This document shows positions 17,155 through 26,853 of a stretch of DNA of 64,000 nucleotides, piece after piece (positions within the stretch are counted from its first letter, which is position 1; each line of letters starts with the position of its first letter). Position numbers and translations under genes: made by a program. The stretch comes from Spirochaetota bacterium (GTDB taxonomy: Bacteria > Spirochaetota > UBA4802 > JAFGJZ01), in assembly GCA_029554345.1 (NCBI GenBank), contig JAKPJF010000113.1, positions 62,001-126,000 on the forward strand. The letters run 5' to 3'. The notes beneath the pieces were generated by a model. That model had not been told where the DNA came from. It did not search any database and saw only the letters and a program-made list of their open reading frames with translations.

Positions 17155-18628
17155 GATAGCTTTTTCTAATATATTCCTCTATAAAGCTTTGAGGTGATTC
17201 CGCAGCCTGAACGGTTATTCTGAATTCTTCAAGTTTCATAAGTTTTATGGCGTAAGGAAAATCATGAAACAGGTCTTCGCAGATGCGTTTCATGCTTTTT
17301 TTGCTGTCTTTTGCTTTTTTTTCAATTACCGTTACTGCTTCATCATCGAAACTCAGATGTATTCCGTGAGATGCGAGAAAATCACGCTGGTATCCGCGAA
17401 TGCTGTCAGTGCGCATTATTTCAGAAAGAACACCTTCGGGATCATTGATGAGTTTGTCGTCAACCGTCAGCTTTTTGATTTCAAGTGAAGGCAGAACTTT
17501 TTCATAATTTATAAGAAGGCGTTCAACAACAGTCATCAGTGCGCGTGCGCCTGTTTTTTGCTTAGATGCTTCCTTTGCGAAGAATTTCAGAGCTTCATCC
17601 TCAAATTCGACATCGATTCCATAAGATTTGAAATCGAGTTTTTTGCTGTTGATAACGGCGCTGTAAGGGTTCTGAAGAATTTTATACAGTTTGTCTTCAT
17701 CGACTTCATTAAGCGTTACTATTATAGGAAGACGGCCTACAAATTCTGATTCGAAGCCGAAATCAACAAGATCCTGAGTTGTAACTGTTTTAAAAAGTTC
17801 GGTTAATGAATAGTCTGTTTTTTTATTTTCCGTTCCGTCAAATCCGATTGTTTTATAGTCAAGACGTTTCTTTATAATCTTGTCGAGATTGCTGAACGCG
17901 CCGGAAACAATGAACAGGATGTTCTTTGTGTTAATCTTTTTTCTGGAAACTTTTCCCGTACGCTGTGCTTCCATGGCCGCTTCAACCTGACTAGCAAGGT
18001 CATGAGGTGTTTTGAGATCGACTTCAGATTCCTCCATCAGTTTCAAAAGATTACGCTGAACTCCTCCCCGCGAAACATCCGGACCGTTGCTGTTTCCGCC
18101 TGAAGCTATCTTGTCTATTTCATCAAGATATATTATTCCATACTCTGCTTTTGCGATATCGCCCTCGGCTTCATGAACCAGTTCGCGGACAAGATCTTCA
18201 ACGTCACCGCCGACATATCCTGTTTCGCTGAACTTTGTTGCATCGGCTTTTATGAAAGGAACGCCGAGTTTTTTTGCGATCAGTTTTATGATGTACGTTT
18301 TACCGATTCCTGTAGGGCCGATAAGCAGAATGTTGCTTTTGATATTTCCGACAATTCTTTCATCTTCAGGTATTGAAAGTTCGAGTTTCATTCTGTTGAA
18401 GTGGGTGCAGACTTTTGTGGAAATGACACCGATCGCTTCTTCCTGCCCAACGACATATTTATTAAGAAAGCTTTCGAGTTCTTCCGGTTTCATATCAAAA
18501 CGAATTTCGCTTCTATGTGTGCGGTCGCCTTCTTTCGATCCTACCGGATTAGGTTTTTCCGGAACTGATTCAATCTCTTTGAAAAGTTCCTTTAGCTCTT
18601 CGTTTGCGTCAAATACCGGTTTTGGCAT
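17147..18628 (-). CDS. ClpX-like AAA+ unfoldase without zinc-binding domain
   Basis: The 493-residue protein has a ClpX-type AAA+ module: Walker A GPTGIGKT (104-111), pore loop GYVG (137-140), Walker B IIYLDE (165-170), and the IGF tripeptide (261-263) that in ClpX docks on ClpP. The N-terminal zinc domain of true ClpX is absent, replaced by about 45 charged residues. The C-terminus continues about 80 residues beyond the usual end of ClpX, with a helical domain (DDEAVTVIEKKAKDSKKSMKRI). It is therefore a ClpX paralogue rather than the main ClpX or HslU. No protease gene is adjacent. AGAGGA precedes the ATG. It may unfold a special set of substrates. Confidence 0.88.
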   Translation of the reverse strand: MPKPVFDANEELKELFKEIESVPEKPNPVGSKEGDRTHRSEIRFDMKPEELESFLNKYVVGQEEAIGVISTKVCTHFNRMKLELSIPEDERIVGNIKSNILLIGPTGIGKTYIIKLIAKKLGVPFIKADATKFSETGYVGGDVEDLVRELVHEAEGDIAKAEYGIIYLDEIDKIASGGNSNGPDVSRGGVQRNLLKLMEESEVDLKTPHDLASQVEAAMEAQRTGKVSRKKINTKNILFIVSGAFSNLDKIIKKRLDYKTIGFDGTENKKTDYSLTELFKTVTTQDLVDFGFESEFVGRLPIIVTLNEVDEDKLYKILQNPYSAVINSKKLDFKSYGIDVEFEDEALKFFAKEASKQKTGARALMTVVERLLINYEKVLPSLEIKKLTVDDKLINDPEGVLSEIMRTDSIRGYQRDFLASHGIHLSFDDEAVTVIEKKAKDSKKSMKRICEDLFHDFPYAIKLMKLEEFRITVQAAESPQSFIEEYIRKSYQS

Positions 18629-18754
18629 GATTAATCCTCTTAATATTTTATATCCACAATACCAGAATAATATAATAACGGGCTTTCTTCAATACTCTTT
18701 TGGCAGTTTTGCTAAAATAATTTATTTTTCTTCAAAAGAAGAGAAATTGTCATA

Positions 18755-18820
18755 ATGGAAACTGAAGAAAAAGCCATTGAGCTTCCGGTTGCGAGCGGAT
18801 ACAGAAGTCCGTATACCTAA
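18755..18820 (+). other. Tiny ORF, possible 5' remnant of a broken gene
   Basis: A 21-codon frame starts with ATG after an A/G-rich site and encodes METEEKAIELPVASGYRSPYT. A +1 or -1 shift at its end joins a second open frame that begins SFETIAENAQNRYSL and runs into sequence antisense to the copZ-like gene. This looks like a decayed N-terminus, but there is no known family to support it. Confidence 0.25.
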
Positions 18821-18911
18821 AGATGTCTTTCGAGACAATTGCAGAAAATGCTCAGAACAGATATAGTCTGATTCTATTTATTAAAGTAGAAGAAAGATTT
18901 ATTACATTCTC

Positions 18912-19130
18912 TCATCTTTTTAATACTTCCTTAAAAACATATCCTGCAGATTCAACTGCAGTTTTGAATTCATTATCAGATATATCTTTGTCGGACAGAA
19001 TTTCTGCTGATTTATCCTTTGCCGAAGCCTTAATTTTCATTTTCGGATCAAGACTCGACAATGTATTTTCTATGTGATTTTCGCAATGTGAACAGCTCAT
19101 TCCTTCTATTACGACTATGTATTTTTTCAT
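18912..19130 (-). CDS. copZ: CopZ-like heavy-metal-associated (HMA) protein
   Basis: This 72-residue protein is a single HMA ferredoxin-like domain with the metal motif GMSCSHC (Cys13, Cys16) and the usual second half ending in SAGYVFKEV. It would bind Cu(I) and pass it to a partner. It follows the CsoR-type regulator by one base, so the two are co-transcribed. No copper P-type ATPase is encoded in this window, so the recipient of the metal lies elsewhere. Confidence 0.88.
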   Translation of the reverse strand: MKKYIVVIEGMSCSHCENHIENTLSSLDPKMKIKASAKDKSAEILSDKDISDNEFKTAVESAGYVFKEVLKR

Positions 19131-19131
19131 T

Positions 19132-19428
19132 TTATTTTGTTAACCTCTTTATGGTTTTTATTACTTCGGAAATTACATCTGTTTTACCGTTTCTAATCTG
19201 ATTAGAAACGCATTGTCTGACGTGATGCTCCAGAAGATATAGGGCAGTTCCGTTTAGAGCAGATTGGGCTGAAGCAATTTGATTAAGGACATCATCGCAG
19301 TAAGTATCTTCTTCAATCATTTTGCGGATTCCGCGAACTTGCCCTTCAATTCGTTTTAGCCGGGATTGAAGCTTTTTTTTTACATCTTCACTGTGATGTG
19401 CCTTATTGTGATGATTACAGCCGGACAT
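19132..19428 (-). CDS. csoR: CsoR-family copper-sensing repressor
   Basis: The 98-residue all-helical protein matches the CsoR/RcnR family (KLQSRLKRIEGQVRGIRKMIEED). The copper triad Cys44-His69-Cys73 has the spacing of Cu(I) CsoR proteins (25 and 4). The N-terminus is rich in His and Cys (CNHHNKAHH), a likely extra metal site. It should release its operator on binding Cu(I) and so control itself and copZ. The region before the start is unusually C-rich and may be the operator. Confidence 0.9.
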   Translation of the reverse strand: MSGCNHHNKAHHSEDVKKKLQSRLKRIEGQVRGIRKMIEEDTYCDDVLNQIASAQSALNGTALYLLEHHVRQCVSNQIRNGKTDVISEVIKTIKRLTK

Positions 19429-19446
19429 ACCCCCACCCCCTATATC
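19426..19446 (-). promoter_or_regulatory. G-tract before csoR: ribosome-binding site and possible CsoR operator
   Basis: On the minus strand the bases just before the csoR ATG read AGGGGGTGGGGGT, flanked by TAT and ATG. It contains the ribosome-binding site and resembles the G-tracts of CsoR operators, which would fit autoregulation. No second half-site was confirmed. Confidence 0.4.
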
Positions 19447-19518
19447 TAATATATATCATTAATTCTATTCGTCAATTATTGCTTGCAAAAATTATGTTTT
19501 CAGAACATATCAGGATAA

Positions 19519-20283
19519 ATGAAAGTCAGACGGATTGATATATCAAATGCTTCTCTACAGGATTTGTTGAAGAATGTATGGATTCTGGAAGACAGTTCTT
19601 CCTCCGCCGGTCATATTCTTCTTCCGGTAAAGGAAATTGATTTGATGATTAATCTGTCCGGAAAAATACATCATTCAGCAGTGGATTCTGTTATTGATAC
19701 AGGACAAATGTTTTCAAACATGATAAGAAATACTTCGGTTGAAATATCTCATAGAGGAGAACTCGCAGTTCTGGGTATGTCGTTTAATTCTTATTCTTTT
19801 CCTGTTTGGAGTGAATTTTCTCTTGGAAAAATCAGAGAAAGATTTTATGAGTTAAGAACAGAGAATTCGGAATACAAAGATGATGCAGTTTTGCTGATGA
19901 ATCTTATCGCTGAGGAAATTGATGATGATTGGATTCCTGAAAAAAGAAATGTAAATATTATCAGATATTTTGAATCCGACTGCGGAATGTCAAAGCTTGA
20001 AGATATATGCAGCCGGTTAGGGATAAGCTCTAGGACTGCCGAGCGTATTTTTGCTACATATGTTCAGATGCCTCCAAAAAAATATATGAGACTTTTGCGG
20101 TTTCGTTATTCTTTGAGAAAAATTATTTCTGAACATAAAGAAAATCTGACAGCCGCAGCTTATGATTGCAGTTATTATGATCAGAGTCATTTTTGTGAAG
20201 AATTTAAATCATATACAGGCACAACCCCGGTTAATTTTTTAAAAAGAAAAGTTTCTGTGACCCAGAATATTGAATTTATATAA
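19519..20283 (+). CDS. AraC-family transcriptional regulator
   Basis: The protein (254 residues) has an N-terminal domain similar to the DUF6597 group and a C-terminal double HTH: LEDICSRLGISSRTAERIFATYVQMPPKKYMRLLRFRYSL and then AAYDCSYYDQSHFCEEFKSYTGTTPVNFL, the AraC signature. The ligand is unknown. It starts 90 bases from csoR on the opposite strand and is followed by the ABM-like gene 78 bases later, its likely partner. AGGA precedes the ATG. Confidence 0.88.
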   Translation: MKVRRIDISNASLQDLLKNVWILEDSSSSAGHILLPVKEIDLMINLSGKIHHSAVDSVIDTGQMFSNMIRNTSVEISHRGELAVLGMSFNSYSFPVWSEFSLGKIRERFYELRTENSEYKDDAVLLMNLIAEEIDDDWIPEKRNVNIIRYFESDCGMSKLEDICSRLGISSRTAERIFATYVQMPPKKYMRLLRFRYSLRKIISEHKENLTAAAYDCSYYDQSHFCEEFKSYTGTTPVNFLKRKVSVTQNIEFI

Positions 20284-20361
20284 TTATTTAATAAATGTCG
20301 CGTTTTTCCTATTACAACAGTATTATTTTCAGTATTTCTTCCTTACCTTAAGGGAGGTTAT

Positions 20362-20679
20362 ATGAATAATATTTTTTCAGAAATTGTGGAATTCGTGATA
20401 TCGGATAATTTATCACAGTCAGAATTTATTGAAATTGTCGATCTTCTTGAAAAAGAATTTCATTCGAAGATGAAAGGTTTTCGTGATACGGAACTTTTGA
20501 AAGGCAAAAAAGACAATGAATGGATAATGATTCAGCACTGGGATTCTTTTGATGATTGTAAAGCCGCAGTTCAGGCGATGATGAAATTAGAAAGTACCGA
20601 AAAATTCAGGGAAGCAATTATTCCGCAAAGCGTTAAAATGACAATACTTGAAAGATGCGGTTACTGGAAAGTTAATTAG
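20362..20679 (+). CDS. Antibiotic-biosynthesis-monooxygenase (ABM)-like dimeric alpha-beta barrel protein
   Basis: The 105-residue protein has the ferredoxin-like pattern of ABM proteins: strand, helix (QSEFIEIVDLLEKEF), strand GFRDTELLKGKKDNEWIMIQHWDSFDDCKAA, helix, and final strand. The W-x-S/F-D-D turn is typical. Members are small oxygenases or simple binders. AAGGGAGG precedes the ATG. It shares four bases at its 3' end with the convergent Cdd1 gene. Confidence 0.7.
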   Translation: MNNIFSEIVEFVISDNLSQSEFIEIVDLLEKEFHSKMKGFRDTELLKGKKDNEWIMIQHWDSFDDCKAAVQAMMKLESTEKFREAIIPQSVKMTILERCGYWKVN

Positions 20680-20936
20680 TCTTTCCAGTTCCACCATTTT
20701 AATTTTTCAGGGTCATGATTTGTTTCTTTTGCGAAATATACTGCGCATCGGAAAACATATAGTACGCATCTGTCAAGTTTTGAAGCATAGAATCCGGAAA
20801 GTTCTTCGTAAAGTTTTTCCGGATTCTTATTCTTTAAATCCGATACTTGAAAAATTCCTAAACGGTTTAAATCTTTCACTGTTGCTTTTCCGACTCCGGG
20901 AATTATTAAAAGTTCGGATTTCTCATAATTTTTCAT
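20676..20936 (-). CDS. Cdd1-type helix-hairpin-helix protein
   Basis: The protein (86 residues) has an HhH motif (LLIIPGVGKATVKDLNRLGI) followed by the Cdd1 family C-terminus DRCVLYVFRCAVYFA and KLKWWNWKD. Cdd1/mitomycin-resistance-type proteins are small and poorly characterised, presumed to bind nucleic acid through the HhH. It overlaps the VOC gene upstream by four bases, so they are translated together. Confidence 0.8.
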   Translation of the reverse strand: MKNYEKSELLIIPGVGKATVKDLNRLGIFQVSDLKNKNPEKLYEELSGFYASKLDRCVLYVFRCAVYFAKETNHDPEKLKWWNWKD

Positions 20937-21406
20937 CTGTTAATTACCGCTTTAATAAATTCAACCGGCATAAAAGTCTTAGTTGAAATTTCTTCAGACG
21001 AAAAACCTTCTTTGTTGAGACGCATGATTACATCATCCATGTTTTCGCCCACTTCAACGATAAAACCGTCGGGATCATTGATTCTGAAAACTCTTTGCTG
21101 CCATGGCTGAATAATAACCGGATGAATTATTTTGACGCCGGATTTCTCTATGCGTTCAAAGGCTTCTTCGATATTGCTTGTTTCGAGATAAATTTCTATA
21201 TCATCGCTTTTACTTTCGGGTTTAAGTTTTCCGAAAATATTATTCTGTGCGTATTTTTTATCCCAAAGTGCGAGACCGCCTTTGAAAGATATGTTGATTT
21301 CACCAATTTCAAGAACAACTTCTTGGCCGAGTATGTTCTGATAAAAATCCTTGGACTTTATGACGTTATTTGTAAAAAGTACAAAACCAGTTAAAGTAAA
21401 TTTCAT
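20933..21406 (-). CDS. VOC-family (glyoxalase/bleomycin resistance fold) protein with C-terminal extension
   Basis: This 157-residue protein has a full VOC domain: LTGFVLFTNNVIKSKDFYQNILG, and the C-terminal strand QQRVFRINDPDGFIVEVGE with the metal-type Glu. After it come about 35 extra residues (VIMRLNKEGFSSEEISTKT) that resemble a small helical tail found in some VOC proteins. Its substrate is unknown. It lies in a unit with the Cdd1 gene and the second VOC gene. Confidence 0.8.
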   Translation of the reverse strand: MKFTLTGFVLFTNNVIKSKDFYQNILGQEVVLEIGEINISFKGGLALWDKKYAQNNIFGKLKPESKSDDIEIYLETSNIEEAFERIEKSGVKIIHPVIIQPWQQRVFRINDPDGFIVEVGENMDDVIMRLNKEGFSSEEISTKTFMPVEFIKAVINR

Positions 21407-21417
21407 AATATTTCCTT

Positions 21418-21786
21418 TTATGAAGCAAAAGTAAAAATGAATCCGTCCGGATCTGTTGCCGAAAATTCTTTTCTGCCGTATGGCGTCACGTGTATGTGAT
21501 GAATTATGCTGACATTTTGTTTTATTTTATCGTATAAAGCTTCCGAATCTTCAACAACCGTATAAAAAGTAAGAGCGCCTGATTTTTTTTCTTTTAGAAA
21601 AGGATATTCCTCTTCGATTGATTCCTTCTGCTGAAGCATTATTTCGGCATTACCGTTTTTCAGCATAACCCAGACAGGGTTAACGTCCGGTACTTTCATA
21701 ATAATTTCAAATCCTAGAATTATTTCATAAAACTTTAGGGAATTTGCAATATCAGCAACTTTTAAGTTCGGGGTGATGCTTTTCAT
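21418..21786 (-). CDS. VOC-family protein (glyoxalase-like)
   Basis: The 122-residue VOC domain includes LKVADIANSLKFYEIILGFE and GRKEFSATDPDGFIFTFAS. The last strand has Thr/Ala where many enzymes have the metal Glu, so it may bind rather than catalyse. The start has AGGAG-type bases upstream (CGGAGG). It precedes the other VOC gene by 11 bases. Confidence 0.8.
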   Translation of the reverse strand: MKSITPNLKVADIANSLKFYEIILGFEIIMKVPDVNPVWVMLKNGNAEIMLQQKESIEEEYPFLKEKKSGALTFYTVVEDSEALYDKIKQNVSIIHHIHVTPYGRKEFSATDPDGFIFTFAS

Positions 21787-21861
21787 ATTTCCTCCGTATC
21801 ATAATATTCATAGTAACACAGGATGAAAATAATTATTGTAAAAAAAGGACAAAATAGAGAT

Positions 21862-22623
21862 TTATGAAATGCTTTTTAAAAAATCGCCGGGAGTCATTCC
21901 TGAGCATCGTTTGAAATCTCTAATGAAGTGCGGCTGGTCATAATATCCTTCCGGCAGAATAGTGCCGTAGTTAATGATCTGTCGAAGACTGTTTTGAAAT
22001 CTTAATACGGATGATATTTTCTTACGGGTCAATCCGAAATATTTGACGAAATATCTGTCTATGGTTTTGTCTGAAATGAGAAGATCTTTAGATCCGTTTT
22101 CTGCAAGCGAATTGAATATATTGAGCGAATAAATGAATTTGCTCTCGCGTATTTCTATTCTATGAAAGACTGTAGATAAATAAGAGTCAAAAAAAGCTTT
22201 TATCTGACGGCTTGTTTTATCGATGATATTATCCGCGATGAATTCGCAGTTAATTTGCGGATAGTTGAGTGCGGAAACAGAAGTGTTGGAAAGAGAATCT
22301 ATTCCCTCGCGGATCAGATGATATGTTATTCCGGGTTTAAGCCGTATTCCGCAGGCGTTGATTCCGCTTCCTGGAATATAAAACTTTTCTGAAAATGTTC
22401 CGGTTATTTCCGAGAAATCTGCTATATCATGCGCATTGAGATTAAAAATAATATCAGCACAGCAGTCGGGATTAACCAGAATGTCGCCGGATAATTCAGC
22501 TGTATTAAAAAACCAGTAGCACATTACAAATTCTTTTAGTGCATCTGACGGCGGCAATTCCGCATATCCGCTTGATTCTCTTATCCTGCCTACGTTTACA
22601 ATCTGAATAGGAATGTAATTCAT
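21862..22623 (-). CDS. AraC-family regulator with DUF6597-like N-terminal domain
   Basis: The protein (253 residues) begins with the Cys/Trp-rich DUF6597-type domain (VMCYWFFNT, VNPDCCADIIFNL, GIRLKPG) and ends with an AraC DNA-binding domain (ISDKTIDRYFVKYFGLTRKKISSVLRFQNSL and YYDQPHFIRDFKRCSGMTPGDFL). It shares one base with the YitT gene upstream and lies 75 bases before the VOC genes, so it may control those VOC genes. Confidence 0.87.
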   Translation of the reverse strand: MNYIPIQIVNVGRIRESSGYAELPPSDALKEFVMCYWFFNTAELSGDILVNPDCCADIIFNLNAHDIADFSEITGTFSEKFYIPGSGINACGIRLKPGITYHLIREGIDSLSNTSVSALNYPQINCEFIADNIIDKTSRQIKAFFDSYLSTVFHRIEIRESKFIYSLNIFNSLAENGSKDLLISDKTIDRYFVKYFGLTRKKISSVLRFQNSLRQIINYGTILPEGYYDQPHFIRDFKRCSGMTPGDFLKSIS

Positions 22624-23477
22624 CAGAATCTTTCTTTTCGTGCCTTGATTAATCCGCCGAATGTATTGTCGATGAGATGTGTAATGACGAATGCTTTTGA
22701 ATCGAGTTCCTTGGAAATTTTAATTATCTTAGGGACTTCAAATCTTGTAACAACGCAGAAAAGAATATCCTGATCGGTCATTGCTAATCCGCGTTTGCCT
22801 TTGTAGATTGTCATCCCGATTGCGAATTCTTTCATTATGAATTGTTTTATTTTTTCACTTTCGGAAGATATTATCGTGACTGCGGTGTATTCTTCAATTC
22901 CGTTTAAGATAAAATCTATGCTCTTTGATGCCACCACATATGTAAGAATGGAATACATTGCTCTTTCGACACCTAAAACCACCCCGTCAACGGAAAACAA
23001 AAACACATTGAAGATGAAAATGATACTTCCAACAGTCAGTCCCATCTTTTTGCTGAGAATCAATGATGCTATTTCCGTTCCGTCAAGAACCGATCCGCTT
23101 CTTACCGCGAAACCGATTCCGGCTCCGAGAAGCGCTCCTCCGAAAACTGCCGAAAGAATTTTGTCATCAGTTATTGTCGGATACTTGAAAATGAAAAGAC
23201 AGAGAGAAAGAAGACTTATCGTTAAAACGCTCTTAATTATCGAGACCTTGTTTAAAGTTCTGAATCCGATAGCTATGAAAGGAAGATTGATTATGATTAT
23301 AAAAACTGATAGAGGTATTTTGGTGACTTCAGAGAAAAGCATGGACATTCCTGTTACCCCTCCGTCAAGGAAGCCGTTAGGAATAAGAAAACTTTCAAGT
23401 CCGATTGCGGCGCAGAAAACAGCCAGAGCGATGCCGAATGCATCTGAAAAGATTTTATAATATATAGTATTTCTCAT
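22623..23477 (-). CDS. YitT-family membrane protein (DUF161 + DUF2179)
   Basis: The protein (284 residues) has five to six transmembrane helices with the family start FLIPNGFLDGGVTGMSML and the loop RSGSVLDGTEIASL, followed by a C-terminal cytoplasmic DUF2179 domain (about 200-280; YTAVTIISSESEKIKQFI, KRGLAMTDQDILFCVV). YitT proteins are inner-membrane proteins of unknown transport role. The stop overlaps the AraC start. Confidence 0.9.
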   Translation of the reverse strand: MRNTIYYKIFSDAFGIALAVFCAAIGLESFLIPNGFLDGGVTGMSMLFSEVTKIPLSVFIIIINLPFIAIGFRTLNKVSIIKSVLTISLLSLCLFIFKYPTITDDKILSAVFGGALLGAGIGFAVRSGSVLDGTEIASLILSKKMGLTVGSIIFIFNVFLFSVDGVVLGVERAMYSILTYVVASKSIDFILNGIEEYTAVTIISSESEKIKQFIMKEFAIGMTIYKGKRGLAMTDQDILFCVVTRFEVPKIIKISKELDSKAFVITHLIDNTFGGLIKARKERF

Positions 23478-23554
23478 TTCACCAATTCTAATTCCGGGGA
23501 CGGCTTTGCAAGAAAAAATTAAATCATCTCGGTGTTTATTTATACAAATAAAAC

Positions 23555-23582
23555 TTGACTGCCGGTATTTTTTTTATATGGT
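23555..23582 (+). promoter_or_regulatory. Predicted promoter of the cytidylate-kinase-like gene
   Basis: TTGACT (23555-23560) and TATGGT (23577-23582) are separated by 16 bases, 19 bases before the ATG at 23601. The same -10 sequence is predicted for the 5S gene. Confidence 0.5.
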
Positions 23583-23600
23583 TAGCTAAGGCAGGCCTTT

Positions 23601-24317
23601 ATGAAAACCATTTTTTCGGATTATATATCTTCAAAAGTTCAGGATACTCTTCAGTCGGATTTTGACAGCAAGAACGCAAAATATGTTCCATTTATTACAT
23701 TTTCACGCGAATACGGCTGCGGAGGCGATCACATTACTCAGAAAATATGTTCTGTTTTGTCTTCGTGCTCTGATTCTGACGGCAAGGTTTGCGAATGGAA
23801 GAGAATAAATCATGAAGTTATTGCCGAGGCTGCGGCTGAGATCGGCGTTCCGGCTGAAATTGTGAAAGAGATGACTTACCAGAAAATAGATGATTACTTT
23901 GTAAGTTCATTTTTTAATTTTTCATTTTCTAAATATTCAAAGCCTTCGGTTGATACAGTAAGAAATGCCATTGCAAGAGTTATTGCGAAATTTGCACAGG
24001 AGGGAAGGGTTATTATTCTCGGAAGGGGAGGCGCATCTATTACCCGTCATTATGAGAATTCCCTTCATATCAGACTGCATGCTCCGATTGAATGGAGAGT
24101 AAAGCAGGTTGCAGAAAGAGAAAAGATTTCTATTGAGAAGGCGAAAGTTCTTACTAAGAAAATTGATTCCGAAAGATATGCTCTCAGAAATTATTTTGAA
24201 GGTGCAGCCTCTGACAAAACGATATTTGACGTCATTTACAACTCTATGACTCTGTCCGAAGACGAAATCATAGAGTCAATACTTGCCATCGCAAGAAAAA
24301 AAGGATTTATTTCTTAA
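23601..24317 (+). CDS. Cytidylate-kinase-like P-loop protein
   Basis: This 238-residue protein belongs to the cytidylate-kinase-like family: SREYGCGGDHITQKI replaces a classic Walker A, followed by WKRINHEVIAEAA, VIILGRGGASITRHYENSLHIRLHAP and the lid region WRVKQVAEREKISIEKA. Family members are nucleotide-binding but their substrate is rarely known; the main CMP kinase is a different protein. Its stop overlaps that of atpC on the other strand in the shared palindrome TTAA. Confidence 0.85.
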   Translation: MKTIFSDYISSKVQDTLQSDFDSKNAKYVPFITFSREYGCGGDHITQKICSVLSSCSDSDGKVCEWKRINHEVIAEAAAEIGVPAEIVKEMTYQKIDDYFVSSFFNFSFSKYSKPSVDTVRNAIARVIAKFAQEGRVIILGRGGASITRHYENSLHIRLHAPIEWRVKQVAEREKISIEKAKVLTKKIDSERYALRNYFEGAASDKTIFDVIYNSMTLSEDEIIESILAIARKKGFIS

Positions 24318-24567
24318 TCATCCGTTTCTACAAGAGCAGTAATGCTGTTGGCGTAGACTTGGACAAATCCCCCGGTAATTTTAAATTCACGTTTTCCGGT
24401 TTTTATTCCAGGAATTTCAAGAGAAATAATTCCGTCTTTAAGCGCACTGCAGAAAGGAACATGGTTCCGTAAAATGCCGAAGCTTCCTTCCGTTCCGGGA
24501 GCGGAAAAGAAAAGAACTTTTCCGCTGAACAAAATGCCTTCGGGAGAAATTATCTCAGCTGTCAGCA

Positions 24568-24568
<1 letters not shown>
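24314..24568 (-). CDS. atpC: ATP synthase epsilon subunit (short form)
   Basis: This 84-residue protein contains only the N-terminal beta-sandwich of epsilon: TAEIISPEGILFSGKVLF, GSFGILRNHVPFCSALKDG and FKITGGFVQVYANSITALVE. The C-terminal helical hairpin found in most bacterial epsilon subunits (about 130 residues) is missing, and the frame closes normally. That hairpin inhibits ATP hydrolysis in other species, so control of this enzyme may differ. It is the last gene of the atp operon; its start overlaps the atpD stop. Confidence 0.93.
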
Positions 24569-26852
<2,284 letters not shown>

Positions 26853-26853
26853 T

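Noticed and set aside
18252-18755. 167-codon open frame on the plus strand
   Set aside because: It is antisense to the conserved ClpX-like gene and has no ribosome-binding site or family.
22837-23460. 207-codon open frame on the plus strand
   Set aside because: It is antisense to the well-supported YitT gene.
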